From NCBI RefSeq assembly GCF_910592395.1, contig NC_088322.1, positions 11,279,431-11,343,430 on the forward strand: a stretch of 64,000 nt of DNA, in the 5' to 3' direction. Both the position numbers and the translations under genes were made by a program. Below are positions 1 to 10,554 of this stretch, in pieces. The stretch comes from Lineus longissimus. Its lineage: Eukaryota; Nemertea; Pilidiophora; Heteronemertea; Lineidae. Every line of letters begins with the position of its first letter. Positions within the stretch are counted from its first letter, which is position 1. The notes under the pieces are model-generated. The model had not been told where the DNA came from, did not search any database, and saw nothing but the letters and a program-made list of their open reading frames with translations.

Positions 1-234
1 ACATTGCCAAACCAACTTTTTTACCCATTGGCAGAAATATATTTCCCAAGTTTACCGATAGGTGAAGTAACGGCACAATGGGAGGCTGTGTATTACTTGC
101 TTAGGTTTTCAAGCAGGGCCATGACATACTCTAACCACACCATCAACTTCATTCTTTACTGTATCAGTGGATCGCAATTTCGAGCAGCCTTTATAAGACA
201 AATGAAGGATCTCAGGAAATCTCTCTGTGGCTGA
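1..234 (+). CDS. Class A GPCR, array copy 0 (C-terminal part only)
   Basis: The reading frame enters from the left edge and ends at a TGA at 232-234. It encodes the end of TM6 (LPNQLF), extracellular loop 3, TM7 with the NFILY form of the NPxxY motif, and the short cytoplasmic tail ending KSLCG. It is nearly identical to the last 77 residues of the complete copies at 8361, 10555, 14278 and 16474. Differences include P instead of R in the loop after TM6 (FYPLAEI versus FYRLAEI) and S instead of F before NHT in TM7. Whether the missing N-terminal part is intact cannot be told. It is the left-most visible member of the array. Confidence 0.88.
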   Translation, partial: TLPNQLFYPLAEIYFPSLPIGEVTAQWEAVYYLLRFSSRAMTYSNHTINFILYCISGSQFRAAFIRQMKDLRKSLCG

Positions 235-598
235 GTCTGCCGGTCTCATCACTGGTGTGAACGAGGTCCACATCCCCGCCTGTGAAATACACAAATGTAC
301 TTGTAAAGTTCTTCAGACGTGGGTCGTTTTCAGGGAATGAAAGCATATCCTGTACTATTTAGGTATCTACCTCCAATGTGTAAGTTTTTGTATTTCATGC
401 CAACCTCTCTGTTGGTCTCGGCATCAATCTTAGCAGGTCTGCCGCACTGGCTGGTAAGACCTTAACAGGCAAATGGCCATATTCAAACTAGACATGTACA
501 TGTACGTGAAAACATGTCAGATATCCGACCAACAAAAAACTAGCTGATCAGGAATTCGGTGCATTGAAGAAAAAAAACTCTTGCGAAATAGCGTTCTT
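235..598. other. GPCR array spacer, left part before the foldback element
   Basis: Downstream flank of copy 0. It matches the sequence just downstream of copies 1 and 3 (5887-6250 and 11605-11970), including the CTGTACTATTTAGG stretch and the ATGTACATGTACGTG stretch. No gene is seen. It ends at GTTCTT (593-598), the left target duplication of the inserted element. Confidence 0.8.
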
Positions 599-666
599 TA
601 CGGTGGCCCATTAGGGACATCATGTTTTTTTTTAGATTCAAATACGATTTTTTTTTCTCGAATTTT

Positions 667-1327
667 CTCCACGGAATTAAGTATTTTCTCCGCGGAAATA
701 ACATTTATCTCCACGGAAATAACATTTATCTCCACGGAAATAAATACTTTTCTCCACGGAAATAAATACTTTTCTCCACGGAATTAAGTATTTTCTCCGC
801 GGAAATAACATTTATCTCCACGGAAATAACATTTATCTCCACGGAAATAAATACTTTTCTCCACGGAAATAAATACTTTTCTCCACGGAATTAAGTATTT
901 TCTCCGCGGAAATAACATTTATCTCCACGGAAATAAATACTTTTCTCCACGGAAATAAATACTTTTCTCCACGGAATTAAGTATTTTCTCCGCGGAAATA
1001 ACATTTATCTCCACGGAAATAAATACTTTTCTCCACGGAAATAAATACTTTTCTCCACGGAATTAAGTATTTTCTCCGCGGAAATAACATTTATCTCCAC
1101 GGAAATAACATTTATCTCCACGGAAATAAATACTTTTCTCCACGGAAATAAATACTTTTCTCCACGGAATTAAGTATTTTCTCCGCGGAAATAACATTTA
1201 TCTCCACGGAAATAAATACTTTTCTCCACGGAATTAAGTATTTTCTCCGCGGAAATAACATTTATCTCCACGGAAATAAATACTTTTCTCCACGGAATTA
1301 AGTATTTTCTCCGCGGAAATAAATAAT
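667..1327. repeat. Minisatellite in the left foldback arm
   Basis: About 30 units of 21-22 bases. Each begins CTCCACGGA or CTCCGCGGA and continues with one of three tails: AATAAATACTTTT, ATTAAGTATTTT or AATAACATTTAT. The units follow a higher-order order with the CCGCGG unit recurring about every 85-130 bases. The array is longer than its mirror in the right arm by about six units, which explains the unequal arm lengths. Confidence 0.9.
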
Positions 1328-2027
1328 TGATTCCGCTGATATGATTGGTCCTGCATTTTAGAGGACGAGGTCAAGGTGAAACTATTAACCCTTAAACCCC
1401 AACCTTGCGGTAGGCTCGGGAACCAAGCTGTACAGGCGCTGCCCGCTGGAACACGAGGCCGCTTGTCAATCCCGTTTGACATTGTCAGATCTGACTATAC
1501 GTGTATAGTGTTGGCATGAAGACTGTGGAAGATGTAAGTAACACGATGATTGTCAGATTTGATACGTTTTGAATCATAAAAATGCAGTTGGTAGCATCTT
1601 TGTAGAGTGGCCTAGTATCAGTGAAGAAAACGGTACGTGGAGACCCACTGCCGATGTTATGTATAGCTAGCTATCGCGCGCAGTAGCTAGCTATACATAA
1701 CATCGGCAGTGGGTCTCCACGTACCGTTTTCTTCACTGATACTAGGCCACTCTACAAAGATGCTACCAACTGCATTTTTATGATTCAAAACGTATCAAAT
1801 CTGACAATCATCGTGTTACTTACATCTTCCACAGTCTTCATGCCAACACTATACACGTATAGTCAGATCTGACAATGTCAAACGGGATTGACAAGCGGCC
1901 TCGTGTTCCAGCGGGCAGCGCCTGTACAGCTTGGTTCCCGAGCCTACCGCAAGGTTGGGGTTTAAGGGTTAATAGTTTCACCTTGACCTCGTCCTCTAAA
2001 ATGCAGGACCAATCATATCAGCGGAAT

Positions 2028-2568
2028 CAATTATTTATTTCCGCGGAGAAAATACTTAATTCCGTGGAGAAAAGTATTTATTTCCGTGGAGAAAAGTATT
2101 TATTTCCGTGGAGATAAATGTTATTTCCGCGGAGAAAATACTTAATTCCGTGGAGAAAAGTATTTATTTCCGTGGAGAAAAGTATTTATTTCCGTGGAGA
2201 TAAATGTTATTTCCGTGGAGATAAATGTTATTTCCGCGGAGAAAATACTTAATTCCGTGGAGAAAAGTATTTATTTCCGTGGAGAAAAGTATTTATTTCC
2301 GTGGAGATAAATGTTATTTCCGCGGAGAAAATACTTAATTCCGTGGAGAAAAGTATTTATTTCCGTGGAGAAAAGTATTTATTTCCGTGGAGATAAATGT
2401 TATTTCCGTGGAGATAAATGTTATTTCCGCGGAGAAAATACTTAATTCCGTGGAGAAAAGTATTTATTTCCGTGGAGAAAAGTATTTATTTCCGTGGAGA
2501 TAAATGTTATTTCCGTGGAGATAAATGTTATTTCCGCGGAGAAAATACTTAATTCCGTGGAGAAAATT
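2028..2568. repeat. Minisatellite in the right foldback arm
   Basis: Mirror image of the array at 667-1327, made of units reading TTTCCGTGGAG and TTTCCGCGGAG with the same three variable tails in reverse complement. About 25 units. Together with the left array it allows a DNA or RNA hairpin of close to 1 kb. Confidence 0.9.
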
Positions 2569-3139
2569 CGAGAAAAAAAAATCGTATTTGAATCTAAAAA
2601 AAAACATGATGTCCCTAATGGGCCACCGTAGTTCTTCCTAAGGTCGCAAGGAAATCCACGGAGCGAGCAATCTTAATATCCAAGGACTCGACGTTAATTT
2701 GACTGACTACATGAACAGCGATTTACGTTAAACGTTTTTGTTACCGAAGCAATGTACAACACTGTGCACGTAGTCAATGTACAGCTCTTCTCACAATATC
2801 GAGACGATGTGATGATACTGACAGAGCAATGGCATCAACCTTCCTGCCAGTCCAGGGTATCACGTCGTCCATCCAAATTAACTTTGGACGGCCTCATCTA
2901 CTGTGCCTGCAAGATGGTATTTGCTAGTGTTCCCTTGCACCAGTAGAACCCTTTGGTCAAGAAAATGCCATTTTGGACAAGAATTTACCAAGGTTTTCGA
3001 GGTTTTTCCGAGATAAACCGGGTTTTTGCCGAGAATTTCAGCACCCAAAATTTTGCTAAAATCACTGAAGTATTGAAAGTGAAAAGGGCTTCCATATTGT
3101 TTTCAACTTAATGCCCAATGAGCATCATGAGAGTTGTTT

Positions 3140-3345
3140 GGACAAGGACCAGGGCCAAGAAGATAGTTAAGTCACCCTTTGCAAGTTTGCGCCATTTCTT
3201 TGAAATATCATGACGCCCGGTGTACTGAATGACCCGTTCTCTTACTTGGATGTTGGTGGTGTGGGATGTATAGTGGATATCTCCTGTAGCAGTTCAGCTC
3301 AAATGCGTCGATCAAGGTCCAGGATTCTGCATGATATAAAAACAC
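3140..3345 (-). mobile_element. LINE reverse-transcriptase relic, decayed
   Basis: Aligns with the better-preserved minus-strand fragments at 6720-6953 and 12441-12674 (LYGAESWT and CYRRL region). Here it carries a deletion next to TATAGTGGAT and does not keep one frame. It is part of the long spacer unit and was multiplied with it. Confidence 0.65.
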
Positions 3346-3711
3346 CGAGATGACCTCTGAAAGTGGAGTTTGACGTCATTGAGATGATTCTGTCGCTCCA
3401 AATTCTCTACAGTCTGGCAAGGATAGGATAAAACTCCAGTTACTTAGTGGTGTTACTTCTGGATCTATTCTTCCGACTCATCTTCGTCTCTCCATTTGTT
3501 TCTTTTATTAACAAGCAGGTGGTAATAACGAGGTTTCACACGCAAACCACAAGGAGTTGGAAAGGTGTACAAGTCCTATTACTTCTCGTGTCATGACACA
3601 TATTCCCGAATCATCCGAGAGTATGCGACCAAGTTGTTGTTATTGTATCTTATTAATTTATATCAGTCATTCACTGCTCATTAGGCCTCATTTACTTAGC
3701 CTTTTAATCTC

Positions 3712-3948
3712 TTAAAGGCCAACGCTGTTCGTTAAAAATGTTGAATTTGTAATTGAATTTAAAAATGTCCAATTGCGGAAATACATACTGAATATAAATT
3801 TCAACATTGCCATGTAGACTGATATACAAATACTATGAATGCCAAGTTTAAACAAATTTGTACTTATAACTGCACTATACGACATTGTGTATCAGTCGAT
3901 TTCTATTCAACTGGACCACAAGTAATTATGAACGGTGTACCCCTTTAA
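3712..3948. repeat. TTAA-bounded MITE, reference copy
   Basis: A 237-base repeat running from TTAAAGGCCAACGCTGTTCG to an end reading GAACGGTGTACCCCTTTAA. The two ends are imperfect inverted repeats (TTAAAG..TACnCCnTTCGT when both are read inward), bounded by TTAA. Related copies lie in the other spacers and at about 26341, 38635, 39396 and 39473. TTAA boundaries are typical of piggyBac-type mobilisation; that is inference. Confidence 0.7.
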
Positions 3949-4832
3949 TGGGGAAGCCATGAGAATTTCTGAGGTTCAGGAAAAGTAAGAGCAGTGTGAG
4001 AAAACGCGTATAATCTCGGAGTTTCCTCGGAAAGAAATCAGGAATCACACGAAGAACTATTTTTAAGTCGGAAAAAGCTTCCTACTAGTGTGTTATGCGA
4101 TGCAGCTACCGACTGCAGCCTCGGGCTATGAACCTTCAGTAGCAAACCCGTGGAATCGAGTTATACTGATATTCTACACTGCGCACGAAATTGTTGATTC
4201 ACTTAAGTTGCTGTCGGCTATTTACCATGGTGAGGGATTGCTTAACGTTGATGACTCTGACTCCAACTTTTGGTCGTCTCGTGTCATGTTTGAATTTGCT
4301 GATCAGAGAACGAATTGTTTCGAAACACGGCGGAGGTTAAAGTGTATGTTTTGTTGCCTGATTTAAGTCAAGATGACCTCATGTGTCCTAGGGAAGTAAT
4401 AGGTGGACAAATTATATCAACTCAACAGTTTTAACTATTGCTTTGTCGGGTGGTGAATAAATTAATCTTAACTGTTGCTACTTTCAAAACTTTTGGTTGA
4501 TTCCTGACTATCTAAAGAAACGATTTTCCTAAAAGTAAGAAATGATCTGAAAGGGTCAGTCATAGAAGGGTGCAAACCAATTTGTCAGCTTGATTTGCAT
4601 GAAATTACGCGAAGGACATCTGCCCATTTTAACATAGCAATTTGTTTTCTGTGCATTTCTTTCCAAAATAAAACCAGCAAATCGTTTTCGACGCATTCGT
4701 TATTCAAGTTAAAACCACCAATTAGATATTAAAGTATCTGGCCACAAGCCTCCTTTACCAACTAGGCTAATTGGATTTTCCACAAAAGATCGGCGTTAAA
4801 TTCTTACCATATAGTGTGATAGAGTGTCCGCC

Positions 4833-5886
4833 ATGATGCAGACGCGGCAAACGGACGCCACATGGGAGCGGGATTCAACGTCGACGGAGAAACTGGTCGG
4901 CGAGTACGAGTACTATTCCCTAAAGTCATTGCGAGATTTAGGCATCTGGGAGGCACTTGTAGCGTTCGCTATTCCAGCGTACGTGGCTCCTATCTTAATT
5001 GTAATCGGTACTGTTTTCAATATAACAACAATCGTCGTGGTCGCAAGGGGACGGCTTGGAAATATTTCGACGCGAATCCTGCTGATAGTTCTTTCTCTGA
5101 GCGATTTGACGGTTCTTTACGTTGGATGTCTTGAATTCGCACTCATTTGCATGGGGTTATGATATCGCAGTGAGAAATATGACGGATTTCTTATGTAAAG
5201 TCAGCGTTTTCTTCGTCGAGTTCACACCGATGTTTTCCTCGTGGTGTGTTCTTCTTGTCACCATGGAGCGTTTTATATGCGTCATGTTCCCTTTAAAAGC
5301 ACGATTACTTTGTACCAAGACAGTGACATATTGCACGATATCGGGAATTTTTATTATACTCCTTGTGCTCAATACGCACATCCTCATTTTTATCGGACTT
5401 TCGACCGATGTCTTCTCGTGCGATGCCGGCACGGTTGGATCTCCATATGAGGCATTTTATAGCAAAGAATGGAGCATCATACGAATTGCTGTGTACTCCG
5501 CTATACCCTTCACTGGAATAACTATCTTCAATGTATTTATTATTCTGACACTCCTGAAGAGACAGACTATACATGATCAACCCAAACAAGATTCAAACCT
5601 CAGGAGCATAACAAATATGTTGTTAGTTGTCAGTATCGTCTTTGTCATTCTTACATTGCCAAACCAACTTTTTTCCCGATTGGCAGAAATATATTTCCCG
5701 AGTTTACCGATAGGTGAAGTAACGGCACAATGGGAGGCTGTGTATTACTTGCTTAGGTTTTCAAGCAGGGCCATGACATACTTTAACCACACCATCAACT
5801 TCATTCTTTACTGTATCAGTGGATCGCAATTTCGAGCAGCCTTCATAAGACAAATGAAGGATCTCTGGAAATCTCTCTGCGGCTGA
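4833..5886 (+). pseudogene. Class A GPCR, array copy 1, frameshifted
   Basis: Nearly identical to the intact copy at 14278-15327, sharing LVAFAIPAYV, LEFALI, DIAVRNMTDF, FSRLAEI and KRQTIHD. It carries an extra GCAT in extracellular loop 1: CATTTGCATGGGG at about 5146-5158 where copy 4 reads CATTTGGGG. The first frame therefore stops at 5162, after TM1 and TM2. TM3-TM7 are intact in another frame up to the stop at 5884-5886. Everything else is undamaged, so the lesion looks recent. It could instead be an allele or assembly error. Confidence 0.85.
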
Positions 5887-6719
5887 GTCTGACGGTCTCG
5901 TCACTGGTGTGAACCAGGTCCACATCCCCGCCTGTGAAATACACAAATGTACTTCTAAAGTTCTTCAGACGCGGGTCGTTTTCAGGGAATGAAAGCATAT
6001 CCTGTACTATTTAGGTATCTACCTCCAATGTGTAAGTTTTTGTATTTCATGCCAACCTCTCTGTTGGTCTCGGCATCAATCTTAGTAGGTCTGCTGCACG
6101 GGCTGGTAAGACCTTAACAGGCAAATGGCCATATTCAAACTAGACATGTACATGTACGTGAAAACGTGTCAGATATCCGACCAACAAAAAACTAGCTCAC
6201 CAGGAATTCGGTGCATTGAAGAAAAAAAACTCTTGCGAAATAGCGTTTTTCCTAAGGTCGCAAGGAAATCGATGGAGCGAACAATCTTAATATCCAAGGA
6301 CTCGACGTTAATTTGACTGACTACATGAACAGCGATTTACGTTAAAAACTTTTGTTACCGAAGCAATGTACAACACTGTGCACGTAGTCAATGAACAGCT
6401 CTTCTCACAATATCGAGACGATGTGATGATACTGACAGAGCTATGGCATCAACCGCCTCCTGTTCAGGGCATCACGTCGTCCATCCAAATTAACTTTGTA
6501 CGGCCTCATCTACTGTGCCTGCAAGATGGTATTTGCTAGTGTTCCCTTGCACCAGCAGAACCCTTTGGTCAAGAAAATGCCATTTTGGACACGAATTTAC
6601 AAAGGTTTTGGAGGGTTTTCCGAGATAAACCGGGTTTTTGCCGAGAATTTCAATACCCATGATTTTGCCAAAATCACTGAAGTATTAAATCTGAAAAGGG
6701 CTTCCACATTGTTTTCAAC

Positions 6720-6953
6720 TTAAAGCCCAATAGTTGTTTGAACGAGGACCAGGGCCAAGAAGAAAGTTAAGTCACCCTTTGCAAATTTGCGCCGTTTCTT
6801 TGAAATATCATGACGCCCGGTGTACTGAATGACCCGTTCTCTTATTTGGATGTTGGTGGTGTGGGATGTATAGTGGATGTTGAATAGTCTCCTGTAGCAG
6901 TTCAGCTCAAATGCGTCGATCAAGGTCCAGGATTCTGCCCCATATAAAAACAC
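6720..6953 (-). mobile_element. LINE reverse-transcriptase C-terminal fragment
   Basis: Encodes FLYGAESWTL, then AFELNCYRRLFNIHYTSHTT, then RERVIQYTGRHD. This is the conserved stretch after the polymerase domain in animal LINE pol proteins (consensus LYGAESWTL..CYRRLL.I.YT.H.TN). No endonuclease or YADD core remains nearby. Its twin is at 12441-12674. It was carried along as the array expanded. Confidence 0.8.
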
Positions 6954-7319
6954 CGAGATGACCTCTGAAAGTGGAGTTTGACGTCATTGAGATGATTCTG
7001 TCGCTCCAAATTCTCTACAGTCTGGCTAGGATAGGATAAAACTCCAGTTACTTAGTGGCGTCACTTCTGGATCTATTCTCCCGACTCATCTTCGTCTCTC
7101 CATTTGTTTCTTTTATTAACAAGCAGGTGGTAATAACGAGGTTTCACACGCAAACCACAAGGAGTGGGAAAGGTGTACAAGTCCTATTACTTCTCGTGTC
7201 ATGACACATATTCCCAAATCATCCGAGAGTATGCGACCAAGTTGTTGTTATTGTATCTTATTAATTTATATCGGTCATTCACTGCTCATTAAGGTTCATT
7301 TACTTAGTCTTTTGATCTC

Positions 7320-7512
7320 TTAAAGGCCAACGCTGTTCGTTAAAAATGTTGAATTTAAATTTCAACATTGCCGTTGTGTAGACTGATATACAAATACTAT
7401 GAATGCCAAGTTTAAACAAATTTGTACTCATAACTGCACTATACGACATTGTGTATCAGTCGATTTCTATTCAACTGGACCACAAGTAATTATGAACGGC
7501 GTACCCCTTTAA
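7320..7512. repeat. TTAA-bounded MITE, internally deleted copy
   Basis: Same ends as the 3712-3948 copy. It lacks the internal part between TTGAATTT and AAATTTCAAC, consistent with deletion between short direct repeats. Confidence 0.6.
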
Positions 7513-8360
7513 TGGGGAAGCCATGAGAATTCCTGAGGTTCAGGAAAAATAAGAGCAGTGTGAGAAAACGCGTATAATCTCGGAGTTTCCTCGGAAAGAA
7601 ATCAGGAAACACACGAAAAACCATTTTTAAGTCGGAAAAAGCTTCCTACTAGTGTGTTATGCGATGCAGCTACAGCCTGCAGCCTCGGGCTATGAACCTT
7701 CAGCAGCAAACCCGTGGAATCGAGTTATACTGATATTCTACACTGCTGCACGAAATTGTTGATTCACTTAAGTTGCTGTCGGCTATTTACCATGGTGAGG
7801 GATTGCTTAACGTTGATGACTCTGACTCCAACTTTTGGTCGTCTCGTGTCATGTTTGAATTTGCTGATCAGAGAACGAATTGTTTCGAAACACGGCGGAG
7901 GTTAAAGTGTATGTTTTGTGGAAGTAATATGTGGACAAATTATATCAACTCAACAGTTTTAACTATTGTTTTGTCGGGTGGTGAATAAATTAATCTTTAC
8001 TGTTGCTACTTTCAAAACTTTTGGTTGATTCCTGACTATCTAAAGAAACGATTTTCCTAAAAGAGAGAAATGATCTGAAAGGGTCAGTCACAGAAGGGTG
8101 CAAACCAATTTGTCAGCTTGATTTGCATGAAATTACGCGAAGGACATCTGCCCATTTTAACATAGCAATTTGTTTTCTGTGCATTTCTTTCCAAAATAAA
8201 ACCAGCAAATCGTTTTCTAGGCATTCGTTATTCAAGTTAAAATAACCAATTAGATATTAAAGTATCTGGTCACAAGCCTCCCTTACCAACTAGGCTAATT
8301 GGATTTTCCACAAAAGATCGGCGTTAAATTCTTACCATATAGTGTGATAGAGTGTCCGCC

Positions 8361-9410
8361 ATGATGCAGACGCGGCAGACGGACGCCACATGGGAGCGGG
8401 ATTCAACGTCGACGGAGAAACTGGTCGGCGAGTACGAGTACTATTCCCTAAAGTCATTGCGAGATTTAGGCATCTGGGAGGCACATGTAGCGTTCGCTAT
8501 TCCAGCGTACGTGGCTCCTATCTTAATTGTAATCGGTACTGTTTTCAATATAACAACAATCGTCGTGGTCGCAAGGGGACGGCTTGGAAATATTTCGACG
8601 CGAATCCTGCTGATAGTTCTTTCTCTGAGCGATTTGACGGTTCTTTACGTTGGATGTGTTGAATTCGCACTCATTGTTGGTTATGATATCGAAGTGAGAA
8701 AGATGACGGAATTCTTATGTAAAGTCAGCGTTTTCTTCGTCGAGTTCACACCGATGTTTTCCTCGTGGTGTGTTCTCCTTGTCACCATGGAGCGTTTTAT
8801 ATGCGTCATGTTCCCTTTAAAAGCACGATTACTTTGTACCAAGACAGTGACATATTGCACGATATCGGGGATATTTATTATACTCCTTGTGCTCAATATG
8901 CACATCCTCATTTTTTTCGGACTTTCGCTTGATGTCTTCTCGTGCGATGCCGGCACGGTTGGATCTCCATATCACGCATTTTATAACAACGAATGGAGCA
9001 TCATACGAATCGCTGTGTACTCCGCTATACCCTTCACTGGAATAACGATCTTCAATGTATTTATCATTCTGATGCTCCTGAAGAGACATATGATACATGA
9101 TCAACCGAAACAAGATTCAAACCTCAGGAGCATAACAAATATGTTGGTAGTTGTCAGTATCGTCTTTGTCATTCTTACATTGCCAAACCAACTTTTTTAT
9201 CGATTGGCAGAAATATATTTCCCAAGTTTACCGATAGGTGAAGTAACGGCGCAATGGGAGGCTATGTATTACGTGCTTAGGTTTTCAAGCAGGGCCATGA
9301 CATACTTTAACCACACCATCAACTTCATTCTTTACTGTATCAGTGGATCGCAATTTCGAGCAGCCTTCATAAGACAAATGAAGGATCTCTGGAAATCTCT
9401 CTGTGGCTGA
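8361..9410 (+). CDS. Class A (rhodopsin-like) GPCR, array copy 2
   Basis: Single-exon gene predicting 349 residues with seven membrane segments. I start at ATG 8361 in the GTCCGCCATGATG context, with G at -3. The in-frame GTG nine bases earlier is not a eukaryotic start. Landmarks: TM1 Asn63 (VFNITT); TM2 SLSDL with Asp91; TM3 Cys120 and Cys195 in loop 2, the expected disulphide; ERF (144-146) in place of DRY; FPLKA in loop 2; LTLPNQ in TM6 in place of CWxP; NFILY (321-325) in TM7. It acts at the plasma membrane, most likely coupling a peptide or small ligand to G proteins. The exact ligand is unknown. Closest sister in coding sequence is copy 3 (shared HVAFA, VEFALI, FFGLSLDVF, KRHMIHD). Confidence 0.93.
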   Translation: MMQTRQTDATWERDSTSTEKLVGEYEYYSLKSLRDLGIWEAHVAFAIPAYVAPILIVIGTVFNITTIVVVARGRLGNISTRILLIVLSLSDLTVLYVGCVEFALIVGYDIEVRKMTEFLCKVSVFFVEFTPMFSSWCVLLVTMERFICVMFPLKARLLCTKTVTYCTISGIFIILLVLNMHILIFFGLSLDVFSCDAGTVGSPYHAFYNNEWSIIRIAVYSAIPFTGITIFNVFIILMLLKRHMIHDQPKQDSNLRSITNMLVVVSIVFVILTLPNQLFYRLAEIYFPSLPIGEVTAQWEAMYYVLRFSSRAMTYFNHTINFILYCISGSQFRAAFIRQMKDLWKSLCG

Positions 9411-10554
9411 GTCTTGACGGTCTCGTCACTGGTGTGAACGAGGTCCACATTCCCCGGCCTGTGAAATACACAAATGTACTTGTAAAATCCTTCAGATGTT
9501 GGTCGTTGGTCGAATATAAATTTCAACATTGCCATCTAGACTGATATACAAATACTATGAATGCCAAGTTTAAACAAATTTGTACTCATAACTGCACTAT
9601 ACGACATTGTGTACAGTCGATTTCTATTCAACTGGACCACAAGTAATTATGAACGGTGTACCCCTTTAATGGGGAAGCCATGAGAATTTCTGAGGTTCAG
9701 GAAAAATAAGAGCATTGTGAGAAAACGCGTATAATCTCGGAGTTTCCTCGGAAAGAAATCAGGAAACACACGAAAAACCATTTTTAAGTCGGAAAAAGCT
9801 TCCTACTAGTGTGTTATGCGATGCAGCTACAGCCTGCAGCCTCGGGCTATGAACCTTCAGCAGCAAACCCGTGGAATCGAGTTATACTGATATTCTACAC
9901 TGCTGCACGAAATTGTTGATTCACTTAAGTTGCTGTCGGCTATTTACCATGGTGAGGGATTGCTTAACGTTGATGACTCTGACTCCAACTTTTGGTCGTC
10001 TCGTGTCATGTTTGAATTTGCTGATCAGAGAACGAACTGTTTCGAAACACGGCGGAGGTTAAAGTGCATGCTTTGTTGCCTGATTTAAGTCAAGATGACC
10101 TCATGTGTCCTAGGGAAGTAATAGGTGGACAAATTATATCAACTCAATAGTTTTAACTATTGTTTTGTCGGGTGGTGAATAAATTAATCTTAACTGTTGC
10201 TACTTTCAAAATATTTGGTTGATTCCTGACTATCTAAAGGAACGATTTTCCTAAAAGAAAGAAATGATCTGAAAGGGTCAGTCACAGAAGGGTGCAAACC
10301 AATTTGTCAGCTTGATTTGCATGAAATTACGCGAAGGACATCTGCCCATTTTAACATAGCAATTTGTTTTCTGTGCATTTCTTTCCAAAATAAAACCAGC
10401 AAATCGTTTTCTACGCATTCGTTATTCAAGTTAAAACCACCAATTAGATATCAAAGTATCTGGCCACAAGCCTCCCTTACCAACTAGGCTAATTGGATTT
10501 TCCACAAAAGATCGGCGTTAAATTCTTACCATATAGTGTGATAGAGTGTCCGCC
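9411..10554. other. GPCR array short spacer (copy 2 to copy 3)
   Basis: Short-type spacer of about 1.14 kb. Compared with the long type it lacks about 1.3-1.4 kb, including the LINE fragment. The left flank jumps from TTGGTCGTTGGTC directly into GAATATAAATTTCAACATTG of the MITE (about 9512). The conserved upstream block follows. The same junction is seen in the spacer after copy 4, so both derive from one deletion. No gene is seen. Confidence 0.8.

Larger units (their letters stand above)
599..2630. mobile_element. Palindromic foldback transposable element, 2.03 kb, non-autonomous
   Basis: The element begins TACGGTGGCCCATTAGGGAC and ends with the reverse complement. It is flanked by GTTCTT at 593-598 and 2631-2636, a 6-base target duplication. 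The paralogous spacers at about 6243 and 11965 carry a single GTTTTT at the same place with no insert, so they are empty sites. The arms are 599-1673 and 1684-2630 around a core of about 10 bases (TCGCGCGCAG). Each arm has a terminal segment, a minisatellite of about 21-base units, and an inner unique part of about 350 bases that appears identical in both arms. No transposase gene is seen. The architecture resembles FB/TU-type foldback elements, but I cannot assign a superfamily. Confidence 0.9.
2637..4832. other. GPCR array long spacer (copy 0 to copy 1)
   Basis: Long-type spacer. It holds a decayed minus-strand LINE fragment at about 3140-3345, a TTAA-bounded MITE at 3712-3948, and an upstream block (about 4080-4832) conserved before every gene copy. 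That block ends in the conserved leader ATAGTGTGATAGAGTGTCC just before the start codon. No protein-coding gene is supported. The short open frames here lose their frame between spacer copies. Confidence 0.75.
5887..8360. other. GPCR array long spacer (copy 1 to copy 2)
   Basis: Long spacer, closely matching 11605-14277. It contains the empty target site of the foldback element (GTTTTT near 6243), a minus-strand LINE fragment at 6720-6953, a shortened TTAA MITE at 7320-7512 and the conserved upstream block before copy 2. No gene is seen. Confidence 0.75.

Noticed and set aside
1234-2117. Two opposite-strand open frames (1234-1482 minus and 1875-2117 plus) encoding almost the same peptide MSNGIDKRPRVPAGSA...
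   Set aside because: They are the two mirror arms of the palindromic element. The frames run into the minisatellite and have no protein features.
667-2568. Regular short repeats resembling a CRISPR array
   Set aside because: There are no unique spacers: the 21-base units abut each other. The context is an animal genome and the whole is an inverted repeat.
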